Assembly (NCBI GenBank): GCA_900555545.1
Contig: USLQ01000079.1
Location: 1-5,820 of the forward strand
Length of the DNA: 5,820 nucleotides
Direction: 5' to 3'
Source: an uncultured Oscillospiraceae bacterium
Lineage (GTDB): Bacteria > Bacillota > Clostridia > Oscillospirales > Acutalibacteraceae
A program made the position numbers and the translations under genes. The first letter of the stretch is position 1; each line of letters opens with the position of its first letter. Positions 1-5,763 of this stretch are shown one piece after another. Under the pieces are notes generated by a model, which saw only the letters and a program-made list of their open reading frames with translations, was not told where the DNA came from and did no database searches.

Positions 1-208
1 CCAGCGGCCGCGGGTACTCGATCCCAGCCATCCGACCGGTGGCGACCTTGCCGCTGTCCCAGATCACGTAATCCTCCGTTTTTGCCTGAATCTGATAGGC
101 GGACTGCCGGACAGCGCCCGTCACATTCCATATCAGACGCGGCTTTTGACAATCAATCCCCAGCGGGTTATTCAAATATTCGGTTCTCAGCCTTACTGCC
201 TGTATCAT
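1..208 (-). CDS. Alpha-L-rhamnosidase, GH78 family (N-terminal 69 codons only)
   Basis: Translating the minus strand from the ATG at 208-206 gives an uninterrupted frame that runs off the left edge of the window. Its start (LRTEYLNNPLGID, then KPRLIWNV, RQSAYQIQA and VIWDSGKV) matches what I know of the N-terminal beta-sandwich of bacterial GH78 alpha-L-rhamnosidases, where LRTEYL.NPLGID, PRLSW, Q.AY.I.V and LWDSGKV are typical. These enzymes release terminal L-rhamnose from plant glycosides, pectin side chains or bacterial glycans. Full-length members usually have about 850-1000 residues, so the catalytic (alpha/alpha)6 barrel and its acidic residues are out of view. The start is supported by AGGAGA at 216-221, 7 bases from the ATG. 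No signal peptide or lipobox is present, which suggests a cytoplasmic enzyme. It lies 86 bases after the esterase stop on the same strand and is probably the third gene of the operon. Confidence 0.85.
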   Translation of the reverse strand, partial: MIQAVRLRTEYLNNPLGIDCQKPRLIWNVTGAVRQSAYQIQAKTEDYVIWDSGKVATGRMAGIEYPRPL

Positions 209-294
209 AACGATTTCTCCTATCTGCGCAAATCTTATATGAACTGTTTCAATCAAAATAGACCGTCATCTGTACTGTCCTGTCGCCGTCTCCT

Positions 295-1107
295 TTATTC
301 CGCCACCGCCTCAAATAATACACGCTCCATATACGGTGTCCACCACTCCAGATAGCCGGCCTTTGTGGGATGGATTTCATCGGCCATATACAGGGAACGC
401 TGTTCGGGTGTTATGGCGTTAAAATCCGCATCACTCCACAGGTCGATCACAGTAATATCCCATTGCTCCCGAATGCGGTTCAGCAGTTCAACCATTGCGG
501 CATACTCCTGACTGTCATACTGCGGATTGGTGTAAAATACAACAGGACATTTCCAGGTTTGTGACGCATAGGCGATGATATATTCAATCGCCCCCGCAAC
601 GATCGATGTGTCAAAATTCTCCGGATCTGAAATCCCCTTCGCAGACCCCAGCGGCTTCCCCTGTGTGGCATCGTTTGTAGAAAGCTGGCACACAAACAAA
701 TCCACCTGCATGGCTGCATCCAGCCCCTCCATGCGCGGAATATAGGAACCGGGGCCGTTGTCCACCAGCGTTGTACCCGATACCGCCTCTTTGGTAATAG
801 TGCACCCATTGCGCGCGGCAATAAAGTCGGCAAATGAAGTACCCTGAGAGGAGGCACCATACGTGACGGAGGACCCCAAAAACACAATATGCTTCCCTGC
901 CAGCGGGCTGTCTGCTGCCGGGGTGATCTGATCCACGTTATACTGTTCCGCATTCCCGGGCAGTTGAGATGTCTTCAGATCATGCAGCTTCACAAACGGC
1001 CCCCAGCTCCACTGATAACCACAAAAGGCAAGCCACGCCGCGATTAGAACAACCGCTATCGGGACGCCTATCAGCAATCCACGATATACGCCCTTTTTGT
1101 TTTTCAC
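295..1107 (-). CDS. Membrane-anchored SGNH/GDSL-type hydrolase (probable carbohydrate esterase)
   Basis: This is a 270-residue protein of the SGNH hydrolase superfamily. Block I is FLGSSVTYG (residues 76-84), with Ser80 as the likely nucleophile. Gly111 in AVSGTTL and Asn145 in STND fit the oxyanion-hole positions. DEIHP supplies Asp243 and His246 of the triad. Residues 2-9 are basic (KNKKGVYR) and are followed by one hydrophobic segment (about 10-30), so the catalytic domain should lie outside the membrane. Cys29 is preceded by Phe, which does not fit a lipobox, so I read this as a signal anchor. I chose the GTG at 1107-1105 because GGAGGTG (1115-1121) sits 7 bases upstream; the longer frame from the TTG at 1131 would place that site inside the gene. 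It starts 32 bases after the transporter stop. Deacylation of a sugar or oligosaccharide is inferred from context; the family also includes lipases and thioesterases. Confidence 0.85.
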   Translation of the reverse strand: MKNKKGVYRGLLIGVPIAVVLIAAWLAFCGYQWSWGPFVKLHDLKTSQLPGNAEQYNVDQITPAADSPLAGKHIVFLGSSVTYGASSQGTSFADFIAARNGCTITKEAVSGTTLVDNGPGSYIPRMEGLDAAMQVDLFVCQLSTNDATQGKPLGSAKGISDPENFDTSIVAGAIEYIIAYASQTWKCPVVFYTNPQYDSQEYAAMVELLNRIREQWDITVIDLWSDADFNAITPEQRSLYMADEIHPTKAGYLEWWTPYMERVLFEAVAE

Positions 1108-1114
1108 CGCTTTA

Positions 1115-1121
1115 CACCTCC
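1115..1121 (-). promoter_or_regulatory. Ribosome binding site that fixes the esterase start
   Basis: On the minus strand this reads GGAGGTG and stands 7 bases before the GTG at 1107-1105. It decides in favour of the GTG over the upstream in-frame TTG at 1131, which has no comparable site. Confidence 0.75.
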
Positions 1122-1139
1122 ATCCTATCAAATATGCAC

Positions 1140-2996
1140 TCAGCTGTGCACCTGTTTCAGTTCGCGCTGAATCTTCTGGCGGTAGGCGCGGCCCTTGCGC
1201 TGCTCCTCAGCCCAGGCACGATCATCCCGCTCCTGCTTTGCCTTCCGTCTGGCGCGTTCCTTTTCGGACATACCGGCTTCTTTTTGCGCCCGCTTTGCAG
1301 CAGATTTCTCTGCCTTTTCAGCGGCCTTTTTCTCCGCGGCGTTACGCTTTTGTTCTTTCTTTTCCTGTTCCGCCGCACGGCGCTGCTGGTATTCCGAGCG
1401 CTTCTGCTCGTAATCCCAGCCCTTACGTTTACATGTCTCTTCCAACTCCCGGAGTGCGGTCTCCTCCGCCTCTGCCTCAAAACGTGCCTGTTCGCGCTCA
1501 GCCTCAACTTCCGGATCAACCCACTCATGGCCCTCGGCCAGGCACTTTTCGCGCTGGAACGTACGGATTTCCGCCTGCTTGCGCTCCACGGTCTTTTCAA
1601 CGTTCAGGAAGATCAGCAGGACGGCCAGGACGATGCCGGTAATTGTCTCGAGCCCGACGAACGAGAACACAATGACGTCCTGCACGCCGGCAGACTGTGC
1701 GGCGGCAATGGTATTCCCGGCGGCGTCGATCGTAGGCGCCACATAACCCGCACCGGCCAACATCCAGTTGAACAGGCCGGTGACCAGGCCGATGACCGCT
1801 ACCGCAATCGTGTTGTAAATCGACATGGCAAGCCCGTCACATCGGATGCCGCTCTTCCACTCCACATGGTCGAGCGTATCCGCGAACAGCGCCATAAACA
1901 CATAGGCACTGGGTAAACCACCGATATTTTTAATAAACTGGCCTGTGAGCACAACCGGCATGCTGTTTGGAACCATCCAGCAGATGGCACTGCCGAGCGC
2001 GTAAAGCAGGAAGCCCACCATTGTCACGTTGCGCTTGCCAAACCGCTTGGCCAGGGGCCATACGGCAAAAATCCCGATCCCCATTGGAATCCCGCCAATG
2101 ACGGAGACGAGCGTCTGGGTGATGCCGTCGTTGTAGGTGCCCAGTACATAGTTGCAATAATAGACGAGGCTCAGATTCTTCAGACTGGAGCCGACCGTAT
2201 AAATGAGAAAATAGCTGAGGATAATCAGAATATATTTATCCGATAGAACAATTTTCAACTGGACTCGGAACGGAACTTTTTCCTCCTGTACTCCGGCAGT
2301 TTCCTCCGTGACGCGTTCCCTGGTAAAATAATACTCCATCAATGTCAGCGGAAGCGCCAAAATGGACAGGATGCTCATCACCGTGATCCATTTGGAAGCG
2401 TCGACACCCAGCAGGGGCATGATCGCCATCGGGAACACCAGCGCTACAATGATGCCGGACATCATGATGGCTGAAATCTGGTTGAAAACGGACAGCCCGC
2501 CGCGCTGAGTCACATTGCGGGTGGAGAGCGGTACCATCAGGTTGTGGCTCATGTTATAGATGGTATAGGCGATGGAGTAAAACAGATTGTACGATATCAT
2601 AACCCAGCAGATCTGCAGTATCTCACTGCCCGAGGGGACCGTGAACAGCAGGATGCCTGTAACACACAGCATCGGTGCGGAGATCAGGATCCAGGGCCGC
2701 GCTTTTCCCTGCCGGGTACGTGTACGGTCGATAATATACCCCATGATAATATTCGTGATCGCGTCAATGATCTTGGACACTACCGGAAAGACCGTCAAAA
2801 ACAGCCCGTTCCACACATGAGTTAAATTCAGTACATCCGTATAATATACATTTAAATATGTAGCCAGAACCGCGTTGAGCAGCAGTGCGCCGCATGGGCC
2901 GAGCAGATATCCCAGCCAACGCTCCTGGCTGGTGACATTTTGGGAACGGATCCTGCTGCTAAACAGAGGCCCGCTTAATAATCCAGTTTGTTTCAT
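1140..2996 (-). CDS. GPH-family (MFS_2, MelB-like) sugar symporter with a long charged C-terminal tail
   Basis: This 618-residue protein has about 12 membrane segments between residues 27 and 465. The family signature follows TM2: [20 protein letters not shown] (85-104), equivalent to the MelB loop after helix II. YYTDV (51-55) and [11 protein letters not shown] (70-80) also match MelB helices I-II. Members import sugars, glycosides or uronides with H+ or Na+. Aligned by motif to E. coli MelB, Asp78 corresponds to Asp55, but the Asp59 position is Asn82 and the Asp124 position (in YTIMD) is Asn148 (in YTIYN), so classical Na+ coupling is doubtful. Residues about 468-618 form a hydrophilic tail rich in Glu, Lys, Arg and Ala, probably helical or coiled coil and cytoplasmic; family members usually end near 450-500. 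GGAGG (3007-3011) lies 10 bases before the ATG. It is the first large gene of the operon with the esterase and GH78 enzyme, so a rhamnoside or oligosaccharide is the likely cargo (inference). Confidence 0.88.
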   Translation of the reverse strand: MKQTGLLSGPLFSSRIRSQNVTSQERWLGYLLGPCGALLLNAVLATYLNVYYTDVLNLTHVWNGLFLTVFPVVSKIIDAITNIIMGYIIDRTRTRQGKARPWILISAPMLCVTGILLFTVPSGSEILQICWVMISYNLFYSIAYTIYNMSHNLMVPLSTRNVTQRGGLSVFNQISAIMMSGIIVALVFPMAIMPLLGVDASKWITVMSILSILALPLTLMEYYFTRERVTEETAGVQEEKVPFRVQLKIVLSDKYILIILSYFLIYTVGSSLKNLSLVYYCNYVLGTYNDGITQTLVSVIGGIPMGIGIFAVWPLAKRFGKRNVTMVGFLLYALGSAICWMVPNSMPVVLTGQFIKNIGGLPSAYVFMALFADTLDHVEWKSGIRCDGLAMSIYNTIAVAVIGLVTGLFNWMLAGAGYVAPTIDAAGNTIAAAQSAGVQDVIVFSFVGLETITGIVLAVLLIFLNVEKTVERKQAEIRTFQREKCLAEGHEWVDPEVEAEREQARFEAEAEETALRELEETCKRKGWDYEQKRSEYQQRRAAEQEKKEQKRNAAEKKAAEKAEKSAAKRAQKEAGMSEKERARRKAKQERDDRAWAEEQRKGRAYRQKIQRELKQVHS

Positions 2997-3115
2997 TTTT
3001 TATTTTCCTCCATTTCTTTGGGAAGTGTGGGAACTTTGGGAAAGCAGATACATCCGATCCCCCTGCAAAAGGCAAACATTTGCAAGCTCCATAAAACCGC
3101 AGGTAAGTGAAGCAT
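2993..3115 (-). CDS. Possible 40-codon leader ORF overlapping the transporter start
   Basis: The frame begins [12 protein letters not shown], has a Cys/Phe/Ile-rich middle, continues FPKVPTLPK and ends EMEENKK. Its TGA overlaps the transporter ATG as ATGA. An AGGAG (3123-3127) lies 7 bases before its ATG (3115-3113), so the ORF could be translated and coupled to the transporter. Against it: no homology is recognised, the composition is odd, and all three minus-strand frames are largely open here. The same frame is open back to a TTG at 3238, but that start lies upstream of the predicted transcription start. It may be a leader peptide, a decayed gene or chance. Confidence 0.25.
   Translation of the reverse strand: MLHLPAVLWSLQMFAFCRGIGCICFPKVPTLPKEMEENKK
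3016..3042 (-). repeat. Three tandem 9-bp repeats just upstream of the transporter ribosome binding site
   Basis: On the minus strand the units are TTCCCAAAG (3042-3034), TTCCCACAC (3033-3025) and TTCCCAAAG (3024-3016). The first and third are identical and the middle one differs at two positions. The array ends 4 bases before the GGAGG of the transporter gene. If the leader ORF is translated, the units encode FPK-VPT-LPK. Confidence 0.7.
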
Positions 3116-3140
3116 CTCCATGCTCCTGAAATTTTTGCAG
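3063..3140 (-). repeat. Long-range inverted repeat and small hairpins in the transporter leader
   Basis: CTGCAAAA (3063-3070) is exactly complementary to TTTTGCAG (3133-3140) across a 62-base loop. Inside the loop lie GCAAA-CA-TTTGC (3072-3083) and, on the minus strand, a stem GGAGCAT/ATGCTTC with one G-U pair that contains the possible leader start codon at 3115. Leader RNA folding that affects translation is conceivable but unproven. Confidence 0.4.
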
Positions 3141-3201
3141 CATACCTCCTCTGCCCTGTCTTTTCCATCTGCATAGAACAACATATCTAAAGCCAAAGCA
3201 C

Positions 3202-3230
3202 TTGCATAATTGTAATCCGAACGGTACAAT
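3202..3230 (+). promoter_or_regulatory. Predicted sigma-A-type promoter of the AraC-family regulator
   Basis: TTGCAT (3202-3207) and TACAAT (3225-3230) are separated by 17 bases, an ideal spacing. Transcription would start near 3237, leaving a leader of about 17 bases that holds the gene's weak ribosome binding site GGGTGA (3242-3247), 6 bases from the ATG. Confidence 0.6.
3209..3230. promoter_or_regulatory. Dyad ATTGTA-N10-TACAAT in the divergent promoter, candidate operator
   Basis: Two exact 6-bp arms (3209-3214 and 3225-3230) are inverted around a 10-bp centre that holds a smaller CCG-AA-CGG dyad (3217-3224). Each arm is also the -10 box of one of the two opposing promoters. A protein bound here would control both. 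The AraC product is the obvious candidate, but AraC-type sites are often direct repeats, and the symmetry may simply result from two -10 boxes facing each other. Confidence 0.4.
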
Positions 3231-3238
3231 AGTATCAA
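3209..3238 (-). promoter_or_regulatory. Predicted sigma-A-type promoter of the transporter operon
   Basis: On the minus strand, TTGATA (3238-3233) and TACAAT (3214-3209) are separated by 18 bases. Transcription would begin near 3202, giving a leader of about 205 bases. The element lies almost entirely on top of the opposing promoter of the regulator gene. Matches to consensus are good but not perfect. Confidence 0.5.
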
Positions 3239-3253
3239 AGTGGGTGATTAAAA

Positions 3254-4468
3254 ATGCAAAATATTGATCTGCAATATATCTGTACTGTAATCGGGAATCT
3301 CTCCGGAATTCCCGTCCGGATTTTTGAACATGACAAGCAGATTTTCTACTATTCCTTAGTCCATCTTCCCAAAGACCCCATCACAGTCTATTGGGATGAA
3401 ATTAAAAACATCTCCAACCACGTTGGATATTTTGCCACGCGCCATTTTAACTACTATGGCATTGTCAATTCTCAATCCATTCGGATTGTCATCGGCCCGT
3501 CCCGACAGATTGTCAACAGCGATCAGGAGTTAAAAGAGCTGGCGTTCCGCACCGGTGTATCTCAGGAAGAGGTCCCTGATTTTGTCGCCGGGATGAAGAG
3601 CATCGTCCGAATGCCGTTGGAGAGCATTTTGCAAATGCTGTGCACCATCAACTATATTCTAAATGGGGAAAAACTCAGCCTTGCCGATATTACCTTATAC
3701 GAATCGGAACAGGGAAACCACTTTCACCGATCCTCTGATGACATTCTCATGCAGAATGCTCAATACACCACCCCCGATATACAGGAGCAAACCTATGACC
3801 ACAACACCTTGAAAATTGAACAGGAGATCCTGCGGTTCGTTCGCAAGGGGGACTGTGACGCGCTGCGTCAGTGGGTCACCGCCGCCCCGGCCGTGCGCGG
3901 CGGGGTCCTGGCCGGGGATCAATTGCGCCAAATCAAAAACACCTTTATCGTCACCGTTACACTCGTCTCCCGCGCCGCCATTCAAGGGGGCATGGATCCA
4001 CAGGACGCCTTAATGCTGAGCGATTCGTCTATTCAAAAGTGCGAACTGATTCCCATGCCCGATCAAGTGACAAGATTGCTGTTCCACACGATTCTGGAAT
4101 TTACCCAGCGCGTCAACCGGCTGCGTATCGGGGAAAACCCGACCGAATTGACAATCGCAGTGGCAAATTATATCCAGCACCATCTCTCCGAGCCCATCAC
4201 AGCTGAGGATATCGCGCGCGAACTGTACATCAGCCGCCCCTATCTCTCCGCCAAATTTAAAGAGGAGGCGGGAGAATCACTCACCGATTTTATTCTGCGG
4301 GTAAAAACGGATGAGGCAAAGCATCTTTTACGCTATACGGAGAATTCGATCGCCTCTATCAGCGTCTATCTCGGCTTTTCGTCACAAAGCCATTTCTCAC
4401 GCGTTTTTAAAAAGTATACCACACACACACCGGGGGAATACCGCGCAAAGTATAACAAGACCTCTTAA
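3254..4468 (+). CDS. AraC-family transcriptional regulator of the adjacent glycoside operon
   Basis: This 404-residue protein ends in a typical AraC/XylS DNA-binding domain. The first helix-turn-helix is at about 316-336 (TAEDIARELYISRPYLSAKF). The second is at about 365-397 and contains the family signature LGFSSQSHFSRVFKKY followed by TPGEYR. The N-terminal part (about 1-150, starting LQYICTVIGNLSGIPVRI and including FNYYGIVNS) is not the cupin of E. coli AraC; I recognise it as the N-terminal module common in clostridial AraC-type regulators, with no known ligand. No membrane segment is visible, so it should be a cytoplasmic one-component regulator. It is divergent from the transporter-esterase-rhamnosidase operon, and the shared promoter suggests that it activates the operon when the sugar is present and may control itself. 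The ligand is unknown; rhamnose or a rhamnoside is only inferred. The GGGTGA ribosome binding site is weak, suggesting low expression. Confidence 0.9.
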   Translation: MQNIDLQYICTVIGNLSGIPVRIFEHDKQIFYYSLVHLPKDPITVYWDEIKNISNHVGYFATRHFNYYGIVNSQSIRIVIGPSRQIVNSDQELKELAFRTGVSQEEVPDFVAGMKSIVRMPLESILQMLCTINYILNGEKLSLADITLYESEQGNHFHRSSDDILMQNAQYTTPDIQEQTYDHNTLKIEQEILRFVRKGDCDALRQWVTAAPAVRGGVLAGDQLRQIKNTFIVTVTLVSRAAIQGGMDPQDALMLSDSSIQKCELIPMPDQVTRLLFHTILEFTQRVNRLRIGENPTELTIAVANYIQHHLSEPITAEDIARELYISRPYLSAKFKEEAGESLTDFILRVKTDEAKHLLRYTENSIASISVYLGFSSQSHFSRVFKKYTTHTPGEYRAKYNKTS

Positions 4469-4487
4469 AACATCGGAGTATCCAGCA

Positions 4488-4526
4488 ATGATTCCCGGCA
4501 GTGGGGTAAAGCCTGCCGGGAGTCAT
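4488..4526. terminator. Strong hairpin between convergent genes, probable terminator without a U-tract
   Basis: ATGATTCCCGGCAG (4488-4501) pairs with CTGCCGGGAGTCAT (4513-4526), giving 14 pairs with one G-U in the plus-strand transcript and an 11-base loop. In the minus-strand transcript the G-U becomes an A-C mismatch. It starts 20 bases after the regulator stop and lies 75 bases past the lipoprotein stop, a natural place for a two-way terminator. Neither side carries a run of T, so it may instead block exonucleases or be a dispersed palindrome. Confidence 0.45.
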
Positions 4527-4600
4527 ATAACAGCACAGGGTAACACATCAACATGTGCCTCTCCTGAAGCCAGCAATGGAAAACTCCTTGTACGTTCAAT

Positions 4601-5257
4601 TTACTGGAGCACATCCGCTGACGGATCAAATTCGAAGTTCACATCCCCGCCCCCGGAGAACGACATCTCGATTTTAAACACGTTCCCGGACTTCGTATAT
4701 GTTTTCGACTCCCCGGCGGAAACGCCGATATTCCCATTTTCATTTTGATTGTGCGGTGTCAGTGTTAAAGTGTCTCCGGCATCATTCAAATCCCAGTAAC
4801 CGTCGCTCCACACAACGTAATCATCCCCCGTCTGGGCCACCAGAACATATAGTTCATATACCTTGCCGCTAATGCCGGAGGCAATCGGCTCATCCGTATT
4901 CTTAAAGAGTATGTATGCTTCCCCTACCAGATTGGCCCAGATCTTATCCGCGCCAATCACTTTATAAAGGTCTCCCTTTTTCTCCTCCTGAACGGGCGCC
5001 TCGGTTTCCTGCGGTTTTGATTCCGTCACAGGCTCCGTGCTGGGAGTTTGAGTCTCCGCCTCCGTGGAAGATTCCACAGCTAAAGGCGCCTCCGTAACAT
5101 CAGAGGCGGCCGGTTCGGCCGTTACCGTGACATCTGTCGACTCAGATACTTCTTCCATCTGTCCCTGGTCATCTCCCCCGCAGCCCGAAAGCCCGGCAGT
5201 CAACACTGCTGCCCCCAATAAAACGGCTAAAATTTTGTGCATCGTTTTTCTTTTCAT
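4601..5257 (-). CDS. Putative lipoprotein of unknown function
   Basis: This 218-residue protein has a lipoprotein signal peptide: basic MKRKTMHK, a hydrophobic core (9-23) and lipobox LSGC with Cys26 as the predicted lipidated residue, so it should be anchored on the outer face of the membrane. Residues about 27-95 are a low-complexity linker of Ser, Thr, Glu, Pro, Ala and Val. Residues about 96-218 form a compact domain, probably beta-rich (DDYVVWSDGYWDL, DTLTLTPHN, VFKIEMSFSGGGDVNFEF). I do not recognise it; a small lipocalin-like barrel is one guess. AGGAGGAG (5264-5271) lies 6 bases before the ATG, a near-ideal site that suggests good expression. It converges with the AraC gene and has its own upstream region, so it is probably not part of the sugar operon. 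Confidence 0.8.
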   Translation of the reverse strand: MKRKTMHKILAVLLGAAVLTAGLSGCGGDDQGQMEEVSESTDVTVTAEPAASDVTEAPLAVESSTEAETQTPSTEPVTESKPQETEAPVQEEKKGDLYKVIGADKIWANLVGEAYILFKNTDEPIASGISGKVYELYVLVAQTGDDYVVWSDGYWDLNDAGDTLTLTPHNQNENGNIGVSAGESKTYTKSGNVFKIEMSFSGGGDVNFEFDPSADVLQ

Positions 5258-5285
5258 AAATTTCTCCTCCTATTTTTCAGTTTTA

Positions 5286-5301
5286 AAGGGGAATCCCCCT
5301 T
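5286..5301 (-). promoter_or_regulatory. Small hairpin in the lipoprotein leader
   Basis: AAGGGG (5286-5291) pairs with CCCCTT (5296-5301) around a 4-base loop, 14 bases before the AGGAGGAG of the lipoprotein gene. It could influence translation or RNA stability. It is not followed by a useful T-run, so termination is unlikely. Confidence 0.35.
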
Positions 5302-5320
5302 GTGTTCCGATTGCTCACAA
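5300..5320. promoter_or_regulatory. TTGTG-N11-CACAA dyad upstream of the lipoprotein gene
   Basis: The arms TTGTG (5300-5304) and CACAA (5316-5320) are exact. The minus-strand side reads AATTGTGAGC, like one half of the E. coli lac operator, while the other arm diverges after TTGTG. It lies between the predicted promoters and the ribosome binding site, where a repressor could block elongation. No cognate regulator is visible here, and chance is possible. Confidence 0.25.
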
Positions 5321-5440
5321 TTTACCGCAGTGCCTATTCTGTAAGTATTGAATATATTTTTTCTACTCATAAGCCGTTCTATATTTATTATAATCACTAC
5401 GCCATTCTCTTTCTTGCATATTTGTCATTCAATTTATACA

Positions 5441-5470
5441 ATTGTAATCAAATTTCTTTTCTCATCCCAA
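5441..5470 (-). promoter_or_regulatory. Candidate promoter of the lipoprotein gene
   Basis: On the minus strand, TTGGGA (5470-5465) and TACAAT (5446-5441) are 18 bases apart, predicting a start near 5434 and a leader of about 175 bases. The -10 context GATTACAATT is identical to that of the transporter promoter. A rival -10 box, an exact TATAAT at 5392-5387, lies downstream but has no convincing -35 box. Confidence 0.4.
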
Positions 5471-5587
5471 ACTGATAAAAGCAGCAATGTTCATTCAACA
5501 GCCCCCTCTACAAGCTGGATTCCCACATAAAAAATCAACATGATCGTCCTAACGGGTACTTCTATACAGGAAATTGCCGCAGAACGC

Positions 5588-5633
5588 AAAAAAGCGGGGC
5601 CTCCGGCCTGAAAAATCAGGCGGAAGCCCCGCT
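5588..5633 (-). terminator. Strong intrinsic terminator, minus strand
   Basis: The stem pairs 5593-5600 with 5626-5633 (AGCGGGGC/GCCCCGCT), continues after one C-A mismatch through 5602-5611 with 5616-5624 (one bulged G), and has a 4-base loop. On the minus strand it is followed directly by TTTTTT (5593-5588). It would stop transcription coming from the tRNA side before the lipoprotein promoter. The plus-strand side has no T-run. Confidence 0.85.
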
Positions 5634-5646
5634 CGTGTGGTTTCAC

Positions 5647-5719
5647 TGCGGATTTTGCCTTGGACATCCACGGTAAAACCGTTTTCCGGATTTTCCGTCC
5701 AAAGAGGCGCAAACCCGCA
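5647..5719 (-). other. Foldable segment between two terminators, possible structured RNA or repeat element
   Basis: The ends pair as TGCGGG/TCCGCA and TTTGC/GCAAA (5647-5658 with 5709-5719, one bulged base, one G-U on the minus strand). An inner stem TTGGAC/GTCCAA (5660-5665 with 5697-5702) encloses a hairpin ACGGT-AAA-ACCGT (5670-5682) and a weak GGA-TTTT-CC fold (about 5688-5696). The result is a branched shape. No promoter of its own is evident. It could be an RNA processed from the tRNA transcript, a dispersed intergenic repeat, or chance. Confidence 0.3.
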
Positions 5720-5730
5720 TGAATATTAAG

Positions 5731-5763
5731 AAAAAAGGGTTGACATCTTTTTTGTCAACCCTT
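5731..5763 (-). terminator. Intrinsic terminator of the tRNA-Gly transcript
   Basis: On the minus strand, AAGGGTTGAC (5763-5754) pairs with GTCAACCCTT (5744-5735) around a 9-base A-rich loop. The T-run TTTTTTCTT follows (5736-5728, its first two bases being the end of the stem). It lies 2 bases after the CCA end of the tRNA. Confidence 0.9.

Noticed and set aside
209..294. Separate promoter or terminator between the esterase and rhamnosidase genes
   Set aside because: A TATAAG occurs on the minus strand, but there is no -35 box at a proper distance and no hairpin. Co-transcription is the simpler reading.
969..1916. A long plus-strand frame of about 315 codons opposite the transporter and esterase
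   Set aside because: It lies antisense to the transporter's charged tail and across the operon junction. Its Leu/Phe-rich start mirrors the Lys/Glu-rich tail on the other strand, and it has no family motif.
3116..3238. Upstream extension of the leader ORF back to a TTG at 3238
   Set aside because: The TTG lies inside the -35 box of the predicted operon promoter, upstream of its start site, with no ribosome binding site. A decayed gene is possible, but I recognise no family.
5491..5712. A 73-codon minus-strand frame starting at a TTG
   Set aside because: It has no ribosome binding site and runs directly through the strong intrinsic terminator at 5588-5633. Its composition is unlike a real protein.
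5735..5744. A consensus-like TTGACA (minus strand) in the stem of the tRNA terminator, as a -35 box for a small RNA
   Set aside because: No -10 box occurs at 16-18 bases; the next AT-rich hexamer is about 24 bases away. The sequence is explained by the terminator stem.
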